A DNA stretch of 42,127 nt from Bacteroidia bacterium (GTDB lineage Bacteria; Bacteroidota; Bacteroidia; NS11-12g; UBA9320), in contig JAEPQQ010000025.1 of the NCBI GenBank assembly GCA_017640445.1, positions 1 through 42,127 on the forward strand. The letters are read 5' to 3'. Position numbers and translations under genes: made by a program. Shown here piece by piece: positions 8,229 through 17,734 of this stretch. Positions within the stretch are counted from its first letter, which is position 1, and each line of letters starts with the position of its first letter. The notes beneath the pieces were generated by a model. The model was not told where the DNA came from. It worked only from the letters and a program-made list of their open reading frames with translations, and did not search any database.

Positions 8229-9473
8229 CTAGAAACCCAATAGGCTTTCAACCGGATCTTTACCTCCAAGTAGCTTCTCTGGATTTTCCAGTAGATTTTT
8301 CACGGTAACTAGGAAACCAACAGACTCCCTTCCATCAATAATTCTGTGGTCGTAACTCAATGCTACGTACATCATCGGTCGTGCAACAATCTGACCGTCT
8401 ACTACAACTGGCCGTTCAATGATATTGTGCATACCTAGAATCGCACTTTGTGGAGGGTTGATAATTGGCGTACTCATCATACTTCCAAACACACCACCGT
8501 TAGAAATGGTGAACGTACCCCCTGTCATTTCGTCAATTGAAATTTTACCATCGCGGGCTTTGGTTGCCAAACGGACTACCTCACCTTCGATTTCGGCCAT
8601 TTGAAGGGCCTCGGCGTTTCGAATAACGGGTACCATTAGTCCTTTTGGGCCTGATACGGCTATAGAGATATCAATAAAGTCGTGATAAATCATTTCCGTA
8701 CCATCGATGTAGGCATTAACAGCTGGGAATTTTTGAAGGGCTAGTACACAAGCTCGTGTAAAGAAACTCATAAAGCCTAAACCAACTCCGTGGGTTTCCT
8801 TAAAGCGTTGTTTGTGTTTCTTTCGAAGATCCATAATTGGCTTCATGTCTACTTCGTTGAACGTAGTAAGCATGGCTGTTTCGTTCTTGGCCGCAACCAA
8901 ACGTCTGGAAACCGCCTTCCGAAGGTTTGACATCTTTTCGCGACGCTCTTCTCGACTTCCGTTCGAAACAATAAAACCACCTGGTTCTCCTGCATTGGCA
9001 TACAGTGCATCCGCCTTGGTAATTCTTCCTCCTCTGCCGGTTCCTTTAACCGAAGAAGGGTTTATACCTTTTTCATCCAGTATTTTTCGGGCCGCCGGAG
9101 ATGGAGTTCCTTCGGCATAACCGGATTTGCTTTCTACTGCCTCGACCTTTTTTTCAGATTTTGCGGCAGGCGTTTCCACAGGCTGTGCTGCTTCGGCCTT
9201 AGGCTCTTCCTTTGGGGCGGAATCAGCAGGTTTTTCTGCCGACGTGTCGATGGTCGCCACTACAGCACCTACGGCAACGTCCTCTCCTTCCGCAACAAGA
9301 ATCTTTAAGGTTCCACCTTGTTCAGCATTTAACTCAACGGTTGCCTTTTCGGATTCGAGTTCGGCAACTGCCTCATCCATTTCCACATAGTCTCCGTCTT
9401 CTTTCAGCCACTGGCTGATGGTAACCTCTGTTACTGATTCCCCAACTGATGGTATTTTAAGCTCTAAAGCCAT
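8229..9473 (-). CDS. odhB: Dihydrolipoyllysine succinyltransferase, E2 of 2-oxoglutarate dehydrogenase
   Basis: 414 residues. I start at ATG 9473 ([13 protein letters not shown]); the frame extends seven codons further but homologues begin here. There is one lipoyl domain with the modified lysine K43 in ESEKATVE. An Ala/Pro/Glu-rich linker follows (about 80-120), then a peripheral-subunit-binding domain ([15 protein letters not shown]) and the acyltransferase domain, whose active-site motif is SYDHRIIDG with H376 and D380. It transfers succinyl groups to CoA in the TCA cycle. The E1 gene sucA, usually next to it, is absent here, while an E3 gene lies at 37356-38747. A pyruvate or branched-chain E2 is less likely given the sequence type and single lipoyl domain. 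Confidence 0.93.
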   Translation of the reverse strand: MALELKIPSVGESVTEVTISQWLKEDGDYVEMDEAVAELESEKATVELNAEQGGTLKILVAEGEDVAVGAVVATIDTSAEKPADSAPKEEPKAEAAQPVETPAAKSEKKVEAVESKSGYAEGTPSPAARKILDEKGINPSSVKGTGRGGRITKADALYANAGEPGGFIVSNGSREERREKMSNLRKAVSRRLVAAKNETAMLTTFNEVDMKPIMDLRKKHKQRFKETHGVGLGFMSFFTRACVLALQKFPAVNAYIDGTEMIYHDFIDISIAVSGPKGLMVPVIRNAEALQMAEIEGEVVRLATKARDGKISIDEMTGGTFTISNGGVFGSMMSTPIINPPQSAILGMHNIIERPVVVDGQIVARPMMYVALSYDHRIIDGRESVGFLVTVKNLLENPEKLLGGKDPVESLLGF

Positions 9474-9491
9474 AGTATTAATTATAAGCGG

Positions 9492-9499
9492 CAAAGTTA
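9492..9499 (-). promoter_or_regulatory. Candidate -7 element of odhB
   Basis: On the minus strand this reads TAACTTTG, a perfect TAnnTTTG, 19 bases before the odhB ATG. I see no clear -33 TTG at the usual distance. Confidence 0.4.
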
Positions 9500-9616
9500 T
9501 AAAACCACCAGTAATTAAAGAATGTTCACTTTAAACAAAATCGACTAAAAAACTCGTTGGGCAACACCAGCGTAAGTGGTGGGAAATTCCGTAATATTGA
9601 CGGTTGATTCAAGTAC

Positions 9617-11227
9617 ATGGCTGATCTTCAAAACTGTGTTACATCTTTCGTTCAAACCCTGGTTAATCAAGGGTTAAGGCATATTGTTGTTTCACCGGGA
9701 AGCAGGAATTTTCCATTGATTCAGGCCTTCAGCGCCAGATCAGATGTAGAATGTCACAGTTCTGTGGATGAGCGAAGCGCAGCGTTCATGGCTCTCGGGT
9801 TAAGCATCGGTTTAAAAAAACCGGTGGCTATCTGCTGTACGAGTGGAACAGCCGCCTTGAATTTTTATCCCGCAGTTGCTGAGGCGTTTTATTCAGGAAA
9901 CCCATTGTTGGTGATTACCGCCGACCGCCCACCGGAACGAATTGATAATTGGGAGGGACAGTGTATTCGACAGTCGGGTTTGTTTGACCAGCACATTTTG
10001 TCGAGTTATGACACGCCCGCCTCATATGGAGATGAATCTGTGTTTGTAAAGATTGCCACCCAGGCCTATACGCAGGCACAGTTGTACATGGGACCGGTAC
10101 ATGTAAATATGCCTTTTGAGGAACCTTTTTATGAAGATTCCAACCCCATGTTGAAACCAACCCCTGGGTTCGAGGATGCTCCAAAGGTGTTCGACCCAAT
10201 CCCACAAGATCTGGAAGATGAGTTGAAGGCAGCACAGTCTGTATTGTGGTTAAATGGAGCAAGTTGTCCCAAAGGCAAGATTCGTTACAATGCCAACATG
10301 GTGGTATTGTCCGATGTGATCTCAAACCAGGGTGAAAACATGGATCACTGGGAAGCTTTTATTTCAAGCTCGTCGGATTTGGAAGACCTTTCGCCAGACT
10401 TGATTATCACAACGGGCAGTTATTTTCTATCAAAGAAATTAAGAATTTGGCTCGCCGGAATCGATCACCTTACCCATTGGCATATGGGTTCTCAGAAAGA
10501 AATTCCAACCCCGTTTAAAACCCAACCTCGTGCAGTCAACTGTGATCCACAGGAAGTTGCTGATCTTCTAAAAACGATTGGTCAGAACCATTCGTATGTG
10601 GAGAATTGGGAATCGAGAATGGCCCTGTTCAAAGAACAGTTTAATTCGTTACCATGGGGTGGTTTCACCGAGTTTTCGGTAGTCAGCACGTTGTACGACA
10701 AACTTCCTGATAGGAGCGTTCTTCATGTGTCTAATTCAATGCCGATTCGGTATGTGGGTTACCTGAAAAAAAGAGGAATTGACCAATACAGTAACCGCGG
10801 AACCAGCGGTATAGACGGATGCACGAGCACTGCCCTGGGTTTTGCTAAAACAACGTCGGAACCGGTATTCCTTTTTACGGGCGATTTGGCCTTTTTTTAT
10901 GACGCAAATGCCTTTTGGACGAACGATATACCAACCAATCTAAAAGTAATCATGTTGAACAACCAGGGAGGAGGTATTTTCCGGTTGATTGATGGTCCAT
11001 CGCGTTTTCCGCAAAGCTTAGTCTGGCAAACCACACCCCATCAACGATCGGGAAGACATGTTGCTGATGATCATCGATTGGGTTACTTTACGTGTTCCAC
11101 CTGGGCCGAGTTAACTCGGGAATGGGAGGATTTTCTAAACCATCCTGGGTGCGCGGTGTTAGAAGTTAAGACAGATATGAAGTTTAATGAGGAATTTTAT
11201 AGCGAGTTTAAGCATATTAAGGTATGA
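9617..11227 (+). CDS. menD: 2-succinyl-5-enolpyruvyl-6-hydroxy-3-cyclohexene-1-carboxylate synthase
   Basis: 536 residues, the normal length. MenD joins isochorismate with 2-oxoglutarate, using thiamine diphosphate, in menaquinone synthesis. Visible family blocks are VVSPGSRNFPL, SVDERSAAFMALGLS, CTSGTAALNFYPAV, and the thiamine-diphosphate/Mg motif GDLAFFYDANAF followed by NNQGGGIFRLI. No other men gene is in the window. Its stop overlaps the moaC start as ATGA, so it heads an operon with three molybdenum-cofactor genes, a combination with no obvious metabolic link. Confidence 0.96.
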   Translation: MADLQNCVTSFVQTLVNQGLRHIVVSPGSRNFPLIQAFSARSDVECHSSVDERSAAFMALGLSIGLKKPVAICCTSGTAALNFYPAVAEAFYSGNPLLVITADRPPERIDNWEGQCIRQSGLFDQHILSSYDTPASYGDESVFVKIATQAYTQAQLYMGPVHVNMPFEEPFYEDSNPMLKPTPGFEDAPKVFDPIPQDLEDELKAAQSVLWLNGASCPKGKIRYNANMVVLSDVISNQGENMDHWEAFISSSSDLEDLSPDLIITTGSYFLSKKLRIWLAGIDHLTHWHMGSQKEIPTPFKTQPRAVNCDPQEVADLLKTIGQNHSYVENWESRMALFKEQFNSLPWGGFTEFSVVSTLYDKLPDRSVLHVSNSMPIRYVGYLKKRGIDQYSNRGTSGIDGCTSTALGFAKTTSEPVFLFTGDLAFFYDANAFWTNDIPTNLKVIMLNNQGGGIFRLIDGPSRFPQSLVWQTTPHQRSGRHVADDHRLGYFTCSTWAELTREWEDFLNHPGCAVLEVKTDMKFNEEFYSEFKHIKV

Positions 11228-11703
11228 GTAAGAAGTTTACACATCTCGATGACAAGAACCAGCCGCAGATGGTAGATGTGGGAGATAAGGAGGTAACAAG
11301 CCGAAGTGCCAGGGCGCAAAGCACGGTGGTTTTACCACCTGAGGTATTGAACCTTTTGGACAACGAAGAAATTTCGACCAAAAAGGGGCCGGTATTTCAG
11401 ACCGCAATCCTGGCTGGAATCATGGCAGCCAAGAAAACTTCTGATTTGATTCCGTTGTGCCACCCATTGGCATTAAACAAATGTGATGTTCAGATAGTAG
11501 TGGAAGGCCAAAAAGTACTAATCACCAGTGAGGTGCGTTGCAATGGTAAAACCGGGGTGGAAATGGAAGCCCTAACCGGAGCTTCGGTTGCAGCACTTAC
11601 GATTTACGATATGTGTAAGGCCTTTAGCCATGATATTGTGATAACCGATACGCGGCTTCTCAAGAAAACAGGAGGGAAAAGCGATTTTGAGTACAAAGCA
11701 TAA
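11224..11703 (+). CDS. moaC: Cyclic pyranopterin monophosphate synthase
   Basis: 159 residues, full length. MoaC, with MoaA, makes cyclic pyranopterin monophosphate, the first molybdenum-cofactor intermediate. Motifs include MVDVGDKEVTSRSA, LIPLCHPLAL with H80, and KTGVEMEALTGAS, followed by TRLLKKTGGKSD. It overlaps menD upstream by 4 bp and the fused mobA gene downstream by 17 bp, so translation is likely coupled. moaA is not here but at 34510-35490. Confidence 0.96.
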   Translation: MSKKFTHLDDKNQPQMVDVGDKEVTSRSARAQSTVVLPPEVLNLLDNEEISTKKGPVFQTAILAGIMAAKKTSDLIPLCHPLALNKCDVQIVVEGQKVLITSEVRCNGKTGVEMEALTGASVAALTIYDMCKAFSHDIVITDTRLLKKTGGKSDFEYKA

Positions 11704-12835
11704 AAAACACGCAAAACTAACGCGTCCGGATTTTGGATACTTTGGGCGAAATGAACTGGCTCTGATAGGCGCACCGTGCGGAGCGATCCAGCAGACATCA
11801 AGACGCATAATTAGTGCGTTATCCAATCAGTATGCGTTAACCTACATGGATGCTGACCATGCTTCGTTTGACAGACAGGAGGAACACCCTTATTTGAACG
11901 AGGGAGCCGGCCTGTTTGTATTGGATAAGCAAAATGCCTATACCTCAACCACACCTGCTGTGGAATCCAGGTTTGACCGACACGCCCTGTTTAACATGTA
12001 CGACTTGGTGTTGGTTAACGGAAATCATTTTGAAGCTGCTACTCAGTTGGTATATCTCGATACAAAAAAATTAAAGTCCCTGGAAAAAAGGGTAGGCCAG
12101 CTAACCAACGTCTTAGGTTTCGTCTGTGTGGATATGGACGAACCACCCACTTCTGTAAAAGAAGCTGTGGGGAATTGGAAAGACCTACCGCGTTTTGCCA
12201 ATAACGACGAGGAAGCAGTAGTTCAGCACGTTAAGAATTGGTTGGTGTCAAAACGACCTCCGTTAAATGCGTTGATTCTAGGTGGAGGAAGGAGCACCCG
12301 AATGGGCAGGGACAAGTCAAAGATCAAATATCGCCAGGAGGAACAGGCATTAGCCATGGCCCGTTTGGCCGAACCCTTTGCAGAAGAAGTATTTATTTCG
12401 GCGCGCGCTGATCAGGAATTTGATTATCCCTATTCCAGACTTAATGATAAGCTAGATGGGCTTGGACCAATGGGAGGGATTCTTACCGCGATGCAACACG
12501 ACCCAAACCGGGCATGGCTGGTATTGGCATGCGATCTGCCCTTTATCGAGTCCAAAACCCTGGAGCAATTGGTTTCGAATCGATCAACCAAACACATTGC
12601 AACAGCCTTTCTCAACGAAGAAAGTGGATTCGCTGAGCCATTGATTACCATTTGGGAACCAAAGAGTTACTTGCGCCTGGTACAGTTCCTTGCTCAAGGT
12701 TATAGCTGTCCGCGAAAGGTATTGATCAATTCGCAAACACATCTTATTACGCCCAACGACAGCAGTCACCTACTCAATGTAAACACTCCGGAGGAGTACG
12801 ATCTGGCGGTACAAAAGATTCAGGCCAATGGATAA
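11687..12835 (+). CDS. mobA: Molybdenum cofactor guanylyltransferase with N-terminal extension
   Basis: 382 residues, about twice the usual MobA. Residues from about 196 are a clear MobA domain: LILGGGRSTRMGRDKSK, GLGPMGGI, LACDLPF. It attaches GMP to molybdopterin, or in a CMP-type enzyme CMP. The first ~190 residues begin with ALIGAPCGAIQQ, which sits like a P-loop but lacks the GKT, and contain YMDADHASFD. They may be a decayed MobB-like GTPase domain. The start is TTG 11687 inside the moaC end; no other in-frame start keeps the N-terminal domain. It overlaps moeB by 8 bp. Confidence 0.88.
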   Translation: MSTKHKKHAKLTRPDFGYFGRNELALIGAPCGAIQQTSRRIISALSNQYALTYMDADHASFDRQEEHPYLNEGAGLFVLDKQNAYTSTTPAVESRFDRHALFNMYDLVLVNGNHFEAATQLVYLDTKKLKSLEKRVGQLTNVLGFVCVDMDEPPTSVKEAVGNWKDLPRFANNDEEAVVQHVKNWLVSKRPPLNALILGGGRSTRMGRDKSKIKYRQEEQALAMARLAEPFAEEVFISARADQEFDYPYSRLNDKLDGLGPMGGILTAMQHDPNRAWLVLACDLPFIESKTLEQLVSNRSTKHIATAFLNEESGFAEPLITIWEPKSYLRLVQFLAQGYSCPRKVLINSQTHLITPNDSSHLLNVNTPEEYDLAVQKIQANG

Positions 12836-13841
12836 TCGGTATGCACGTCATATTCGGCTGATGGGTTTTGGCGAGCCTGCACAGGAGGCGTTATCGAAGG
12901 CCCGTGTGTTGCTTGTGGGATGCGGTGGGCTCGGTTGTCCGGCTGGCATGTATCTGGCGCGTTCAGGAGTCGGAACTCTGGGGCTTTTGGATGCGGATGT
13001 GGTAAGTTTAACGAACTTACACCGTCAGGTGCTGTTTAACGAGGAGCACGTTGGTCGGCCTAAATCGACCGTTGCCAAAGAGATGTTACTGAAAGCCAAT
13101 AGCCAGGTAGAGGTAACAGATCTCCAACAGCGATTAGATACATCCAATTGGAGGCGTATACTATCAGACTATGATGTAATTCTCGACTGTTCCGATAATT
13201 TCACCACCCGGTATTTGGTTAACGATGCTTGTGTTCTATTGGACAAACCTCTGGTGTATGGAGCTGCAAATCAGTTTGAGGGCCAGGTGGCGGTTTTCAA
13301 CCATAACGGAAGCGGTAATCTGAGAGACCTGTTTCCGGAGAAACCCAAACCCGGTGTGATCCAGAACTGTGAAGAAGCGGGAGTATTAGGGGTTATTACG
13401 GGAATTATTGGTGAGTTTATGGCGCTGGAGGCCATTAAGCTGATTACAGAGACAGGTGATCTTCTTACGAACCAATTGGTAACATTTGATGGTCTAGGGT
13501 TTGGAATACACCGAATAAAGTATGCTGTACGACCAGATACACATATTCCCGACTTGACAGTGCAGAAGAAAGAGCTTATGGCTCTTACCTGGGACGAAGT
13601 AGCGCAATCCGAAACCTCGTGGAAACTTGTTGATGTAAGGAGTGAGAAGGAAAGACAGGAAGTGAGTAAAGGCGGTGTTCACATCCCGCTTGACCAGATT
13701 TCGGAGCAAATGGATGTGTTGGGTGAAGAAACCTCGGTTCTTTTTTATTGTAAAACAGGAGGCAGGGCACTTCAGGCTGCGGAGATGTTGGCCGATGCTT
13801 ATAACCAAACAACAATTGGTTACGTTCGCGACACGCTCTAA
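12828..13841 (+). CDS. moeB: MoeB/ThiF-type adenylyltransferase with rhodanese domain
   Basis: 337 residues. Residues 1 to about 235 are an E1-like adenylyltransferase: nucleotide loop GCGGLGCPAG, LLDADVVSLTNLHRQ, and C181 in QNCEEAGVLG. It would activate the C-terminal Gly-Gly of MoaD, encoded 1.8 kb away on the other strand. Residues about 245-337 are a rhodanese-like domain with C308 in YCKTGGRA as the likely sulfur carrier, the arrangement seen in MoeZ and MOCS3. The first zinc CxxC of E. coli MoeB is absent (NLRDLFP instead). The protein ends soon after the active-site loop and lacks the usual GG..AW end of the rhodanese fold. Confidence 0.9.
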   Translation: MDNRYARHIRLMGFGEPAQEALSKARVLLVGCGGLGCPAGMYLARSGVGTLGLLDADVVSLTNLHRQVLFNEEHVGRPKSTVAKEMLLKANSQVEVTDLQQRLDTSNWRRILSDYDVILDCSDNFTTRYLVNDACVLLDKPLVYGAANQFEGQVAVFNHNGSGNLRDLFPEKPKPGVIQNCEEAGVLGVITGIIGEFMALEAIKLITETGDLLTNQLVTFDGLGFGIHRIKYAVRPDTHIPDLTVQKKELMALTWDEVAQSETSWKLVDVRSEKERQEVSKGGVHIPLDQISEQMDVLGEETSVLFYCKTGGRALQAAEMLADAYNQTTIGYVRDTL

Positions 13842-13842
13842 G

Positions 13843-15072
13843 TTATTTTCTTTTTTTACGTTTGGGTTTCATAAACTCCTCCTCATTCTCGAGCAAACTT
13901 TTCCAGTCGTTTGTGGCGTCCAATGAAAAATCGACGGTCTCGGAATAGGTGTTATGGTCAATTTCCTGAACGGTCAGCTCTTTTCCAAGGAACAGTTCAA
14001 TGTCTTCTTTGAGTGTTTCTTCTTCCGGACTGCAAAATGCAATGGCCGAGCCTTTTAACTTTCCTCTACCAGTTCTTCCCACACGGTGCACATAGTTTTC
14101 AGCAATTTCGGGGAGGTCGTAGTTAACCACAATGTCTACGCCTGGTATGTCTATTCCCCGGGCGCTGATGTCGGTAGCAATAAGTAACTTTAGGCTACCA
14201 CTTTTGAAAGCATCCATGGTGGATGAGCGTTCCTGATCTGTTTTGTCGCTGTGAATGGTTTCCGCTACGATGTCAACTCGAGCCATGGCCTTTTTTACAC
14301 GTTCAGCCCGAACTTTGGTTCGGACGAAACACAATATCTTGCTTGTAGGATAATCGTTAACGATACGCTCAAGAAAGAACCGTTTATGATCCATTTCGAT
14401 ATGGATAATAGAATGCACCACATTCTTGGAAACGGGGTCTTTTGGAGATATCTGAATACGTATCGGGTTCTTTACGATGGAGTAGGCCAGCTTCTTGATC
14501 TTTGGATTAATGGTAGCTGAAAAGAACAATGTTTGTCTTTTCTTGGGGATGAAACGAAGCAAATCCTTGATGTCTTTGATAAAACCGAGGTCCAACATGT
14601 GGTCGGCTTCATCGAGGATAAGAATTTTAAGCTGATCCAGCTTTAGGTAACCCTGACTCCTTAAGTCGAACAACCTGCCAGGTGTAGCAACTACAACATC
14701 AATGCCTTGTTGGAGACTCCTGATTTGGTCATCCTGGTTGGTGCCTCCATGAATGCAAAGTGTTTTGATTCGCAGACCCTTTGAGAAGTTATGAAAAACT
14801 GCGGTTATCTGCTGTGCCAGCTCATGAGTAGGTGCCATCACAACGCATTGTACATGTTCAGAAGAAGGCTTTCCCATTTTTAACAGGTTTTGCAATACCG
14901 GAATAACAAATGCAGCAGTTTTTCCCGTGCCTGTTTGAGCAATGGCCAAAACATCCTCTCTTTTCAGAATGGGGGGAATCGACTTATATTGAATATCGGT
15001 TGGGCGTTTAAAGCCCATTTCAGCAATATTGGCTTTAATGATTTCAGATATTCTATAGTCCTCGAATTTCAT
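13843..15072 (-). CDS. DEAD-box RNA helicase, RhlE-like
   Basis: 409 residues. All core motifs are present: Q motif near residue 28, AQTGTGKT (45-52), PTHELAQQ in place of the usual PTRELA, TPGR, DEAD (154-157), SAT (185-187), ARGIDIPGVD and HRVGRTGR. The C-terminal tail is short and basic (PKRKKRK). Such enzymes unwind RNA duplexes in ribosome assembly or mRNA decay. It is a single gene whose stop lies one base from the moeB stop; the 45-bp gap upstream separates it from moaE on the same strand. Confidence 0.93.
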   Translation of the reverse strand: MKFEDYRISEIIKANIAEMGFKRPTDIQYKSIPPILKREDVLAIAQTGTGKTAAFVIPVLQNLLKMGKPSSEHVQCVVMAPTHELAQQITAVFHNFSKGLRIKTLCIHGGTNQDDQIRSLQQGIDVVVATPGRLFDLRSQGYLKLDQLKILILDEADHMLDLGFIKDIKDLLRFIPKKRQTLFFSATINPKIKKLAYSIVKNPIRIQISPKDPVSKNVVHSIIHIEMDHKRFFLERIVNDYPTSKILCFVRTKVRAERVKKAMARVDIVAETIHSDKTDQERSSTMDAFKSGSLKLLIATDISARGIDIPGVDIVVNYDLPEIAENYVHRVGRTGRGKLKGSAIAFCSPEEETLKEDIELFLGKELTVQEIDHNTYSETVDFSLDATNDWKSLLENEEEFMKPKRKKRK

Positions 15073-15117
15073 TAGTGCAAAGCAAGGGCTTTTTGTTTGA
15101 ATCCCGTTAGAAATTGC

Positions 15118-15537
15118 TTACGGATGAGCCGATACCCAAACTTCACCAGATGTGAGATATTCTTTTTTCCAAATCGGCACCTTTTCTTTTAGGGTGTCAA
15201 TAGCATACTGGCACGCCTGAAAGGCAGCTTTGCGATGCGCGGAACCAACGGCAATAATTACGGGTATTTCACCTATGCCCAGTTCACCAATGCGGTGGTG
15301 TATGGCAATCTTGGATATCCGGAAGCTATGTAGTGCCTGATCGGCAATAAGATTCATCTCTTTGATGGCCATGGACTCGTAGGCTTCAAAAAATAGTTTG
15401 CTGACCGCCTGTCCATTGGTGGCATTTCGCACTGTGCCGATAAAAACGGCCTCCGCACCGTTAGCCGGGCTGTTTACAAAGTCGCGACACCTCTGCAAAG
15501 ACAGAGAGTCTGCTGATATTTCAATGTTTTTAATCAA
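15118..15537 (-). CDS. moaE: Molybdopterin synthase catalytic subunit
   Basis: 139 residues, typical length. MoaE, with MoaD thiocarboxylate, inserts the dithiolene sulfurs. Family blocks are FIGTVRNATNGQ, EAYESMA, HRIGELGIGE, AVGSAHRKAAF and the end VPIWKKEYLTSGEVWV, with the lysines that contact the substrate. The start is TTG at 15537; the only nearby ATG (about 15560) is out of frame and its mini frame ends in the TGA overlapping this TTG. The 120-bp gap to moaD holds CACTTTG on the minus strand, so moaE may have its own promoter. Confidence 0.94.
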   Translation of the reverse strand: MIKNIEISADSLSLQRCRDFVNSPANGAEAVFIGTVRNATNGQAVSKLFFEAYESMAIKEMNLIADQALHSFRISKIAIHHRIGELGIGEIPVIIAVGSAHRKAAFQACQYAIDTLKEKVPIWKKEYLTSGEVWVSAHP

Positions 15538-15657
15538 CTTTTTTCGATTTGATACAACATAAACGCATTTACCACGTTAACACTCTTGAAAATTGAAAGT
15601 ACAAAGTGATAACCTTATTTATTATTTACCTGGTTAGACAAGCGCTCACCAAATAGT

Positions 15658-15894
15658 CTAGCCGCCACTTACAGGTGGTATTAGAGCTACTACATCTTCC
15701 TCATTAAGTTGGATTTCGTCGTTGGCGTATACCTCATTTACCGCAATTGCCAGTGAGTTTAATTGCGATAGTTTTGGGTAACGTTCCGTTAGCACCGATC
15801 TCAGTTGTTCAACAGAGGTAACAGAATTTCCGGACAGGGTAATTTCAGCTGCTCCAATAATCTCACGGGTTATTCCAAAAGTCAAAACTTTCAT
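15658..15894 (-). CDS. moaD: Molybdopterin synthase sulfur-carrier subunit
   Basis: 78 residues with the ubiquitin-like pattern of MoaD: an N-terminal strand KVLTFGITREIIG and the C-terminal VVALIPPVSGG. The terminal Gly-Gly is adenylated by MoeB and then carries the sulfur as a thiocarboxylate. It starts six bases after the TauE/SafE-like gene ends, so the two are probably cotranscribed. Confidence 0.93.
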   Translation of the reverse strand: MKVLTFGITREIIGAAEITLSGNSVTSVEQLRSVLTERYPKLSQLNSLAIAVNEVYANDEIQLNEEDVVALIPPVSGG

Positions 15895-15900
15895 ATCACG

Positions 15901-16641
15901 CTATAAGGTTACATAGATCATACGAATAGAGGCAAAGATAACGAGTATGGCTGTAAGTGCTTTTACCAATCGTTGACTTAACCACGACACGGTTAATCGC
16001 GAACCAATCTGACCACCAATTAATACGGCTATCAATAACGGAACCAAAAGCGACCACTGCACATTGATCTGGTTAAAACTTATCTGCCCAACGAGGCCTG
16101 AAATCGAATTTACAAGGATGAAGAAACTGGCAGTAGCCGAAATCACCTTAGGTTTATCCCAGCGAAGTAGGTGTAACACAGGTGCCAGAAAAATACCACC
16201 ACCGATTCCAACAAGTCCGGAGATTAGACCAATGGCACCGCCTAATGTCAGATTCCAAACCAGGTTAATGGGGCCAGGAGACAGATTGGATTGGTTGGTA
16301 CGGCGAAGTTGTAAAAGCATTAAAGCACCAGCAACAAGTAGTACTACCGCTAATAGCAAAAAGAAATGCTGGTTTGATAGTTGAAAAGCACCTCCAATCA
16401 GTGCAGCCGGAACACTGGTAGCTACAAATGGTAAAATCTTGCGGAGATTGAAGATTTTGGTTCGAATGTACAGCCATGTGCCACCCGTTACCACCACAAT
16501 GTTACAGCAAAGAGCCATGAACCGCAATTGCGACGGTTCGAGGTCGGTAAACGATAGAATGGCGATGTATCCTGAGCCCCCCCCAAAGCCTACGCTTGCA
16601 TATAACAGCGCTACAAAGAAGAATAAGACAGCCTGAGCCAT
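15901..16641 (-). CDS. TauE/SafE-family anion permease
   Basis: 246 residues, nearly all hydrophobic, with about seven or eight membrane helices. Two repeats of a Gly-rich motif mark the family: YASVGFGGGSGY near the start and SGLVGIGGGIFLAP in the middle. Members move sulfite, sulfoacetate or other small sulfur anions across the inner membrane. Lying between a polyprenyl synthase gene (4 bp upstream) and moaD (6 bp downstream), it may handle a sulfur anion linked to cofactor synthesis or to a sulfite-oxidising molybdoenzyme. That link is inferred from position only. Confidence 0.88.
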   Translation of the reverse strand: MAQAVLFFFVALLYASVGFGGGSGYIAILSFTDLEPSQLRFMALCCNIVVVTGGTWLYIRTKIFNLRKILPFVATSVPAALIGGAFQLSNQHFFLLLAVVLLVAGALMLLQLRRTNQSNLSPGPINLVWNLTLGGAIGLISGLVGIGGGIFLAPVLHLLRWDKPKVISATASFFILVNSISGLVGQISFNQINVQWSLLVPLLIAVLIGGQIGSRLTVSWLSQRLVKALTAILVIFASIRMIYVTL

Positions 16642-16645
16642 TTCT

Positions 16646-17620
16646 TTATTTTTTTCGGGTAATCACATAGTCGAGCAGACCAACCAATGAATCTTTGCTG
16701 TGGGTTACCGGCAATTGGTTGAGCACATTGAGTGCTTTTTGGTGGTAGTTCTTCAAGTGTTCCTGAGCATAGGTGAGGCCACCTTGATCGATCACAAAGT
16801 TGATGACTTTTTCAATGCTCTTTTTGTCTTTCCGATCCGATTTAATGATGCGAATAATGGATTTCCGGGTAGCTCTATCGGTTTGTTGCAGTGCATGGAT
16901 CAGAGGCAAAGTCATCTTTTTTTCCTTGATGTCAATACCAGTGGGTTTTCCAATGTCACTATCACCATAGTCAAACAAGTCATCTTTAATCTGGAAGGCA
17001 ATCCCGGTATACAAACCGAATTCACTCATTTTCTCGATCACCTCTTTGTCTTGATGCGTAGATGCAGCTCCTATGGCACAACAGCTTGCTATGAGAGAGG
17101 CGGTTTTCTTTGTGATGATGCTGTAATAAATGTCTTCGGTAATATCGAGTCTACGGGCTTTCTCCATTTGTAAGAGTTCTCCTTCACTCATTTCCTCAAC
17201 AGCCGTAGAAAGAAGCTCCAACATATCGAAATCTTTGTTTCGCAGGGAGAGAAGTAAGCCTTTTGACAGAAGGTAGTCGCCTACCAACACGGCTACTTTA
17301 TTTTTCCAGAGGGCGTTAATCGAAAAGAAACCTCTTCGTTTGTCGGCATCGTCTACCACATCGTCATGCACCAGAGTTGCGGTGTGAAGCAGCTCTACCA
17401 GAGATGCACCCCGATAGGTGCGTTCGTTTATCTCGCCAAAAAGTCGGGCACAAAGCAGAACGAACATGGGTCTCATCTGTTTACCCTTTCGTTTTACAAT
17501 GTAGGTCATGATGGTGTCCAAGAGGGCCACATGGCTCTTCATACTTTTGCGAAATCGCTTTTCAAACTCAACGAGTTCAGTAGAGATGGGTTTTTGGATT
17601 TCCTTTAGACTCAATGCCAT
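16646..17620 (-). CDS. Long-chain trans-polyprenyl diphosphate synthase
   Basis: 324 residues. Both aspartate-rich Mg-binding motifs are present: DDVVD at residues 86-90 and DDLFD at 213-217, along with GKQMRP and the GD box. The enzyme extends farnesyl or geranylgeranyl diphosphate with isopentenyl units. In a menaquinone-using organism (menD is nearby) it most likely makes the quinone side chain. The chain length cannot be read reliably from sequence. It follows a terminator on the minus strand and is 4 bp from the TauE/SafE-like gene, so it probably heads that transcript. Confidence 0.93.
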   Translation of the reverse strand: MALSLKEIQKPISTELVEFEKRFRKSMKSHVALLDTIMTYIVKRKGKQMRPMFVLLCARLFGEINERTYRGASLVELLHTATLVHDDVVDDADKRRGFFSINALWKNKVAVLVGDYLLSKGLLLSLRNKDFDMLELLSTAVEEMSEGELLQMEKARRLDITEDIYYSIITKKTASLIASCCAIGAASTHQDKEVIEKMSEFGLYTGIAFQIKDDLFDYGDSDIGKPTGIDIKEKKMTLPLIHALQQTDRATRKSIIRIIKSDRKDKKSIEKVINFVIDQGGLTYAQEHLKNYHQKALNVLNQLPVTHSKDSLVGLLDYVITRKK

Positions 17621-17691
17621 CAGAAAGAAATAGGACTTTTAGGGGGTGCAATATAGCTGATTAACAACTTTAAGGCCGAAAAAGATTGCAT

Positions 17692-17714
17692 AAAAAAAGG
17701 GCCACAAGGGCCCT
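17692..17714 (-). terminator. Rho-independent terminator of the exb operon
   Basis: On the minus strand AGGGCC and GGCCCT pair around a five-base loop and run into seven T. It lies 20 bp after the second exbD and separates that operon from the polyprenyl synthase gene. Confidence 0.85.
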
Positions 17715-17734
17715 GAGTATCTTTTTGGAGAAGT

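Noticed and set aside
9565..9581. CACCA/TGGTG hairpin between odhB and menD as riboswitch or operator
   Set aside because: Only five base pairs with a seven-base loop and no conserved elements; too weak to call.
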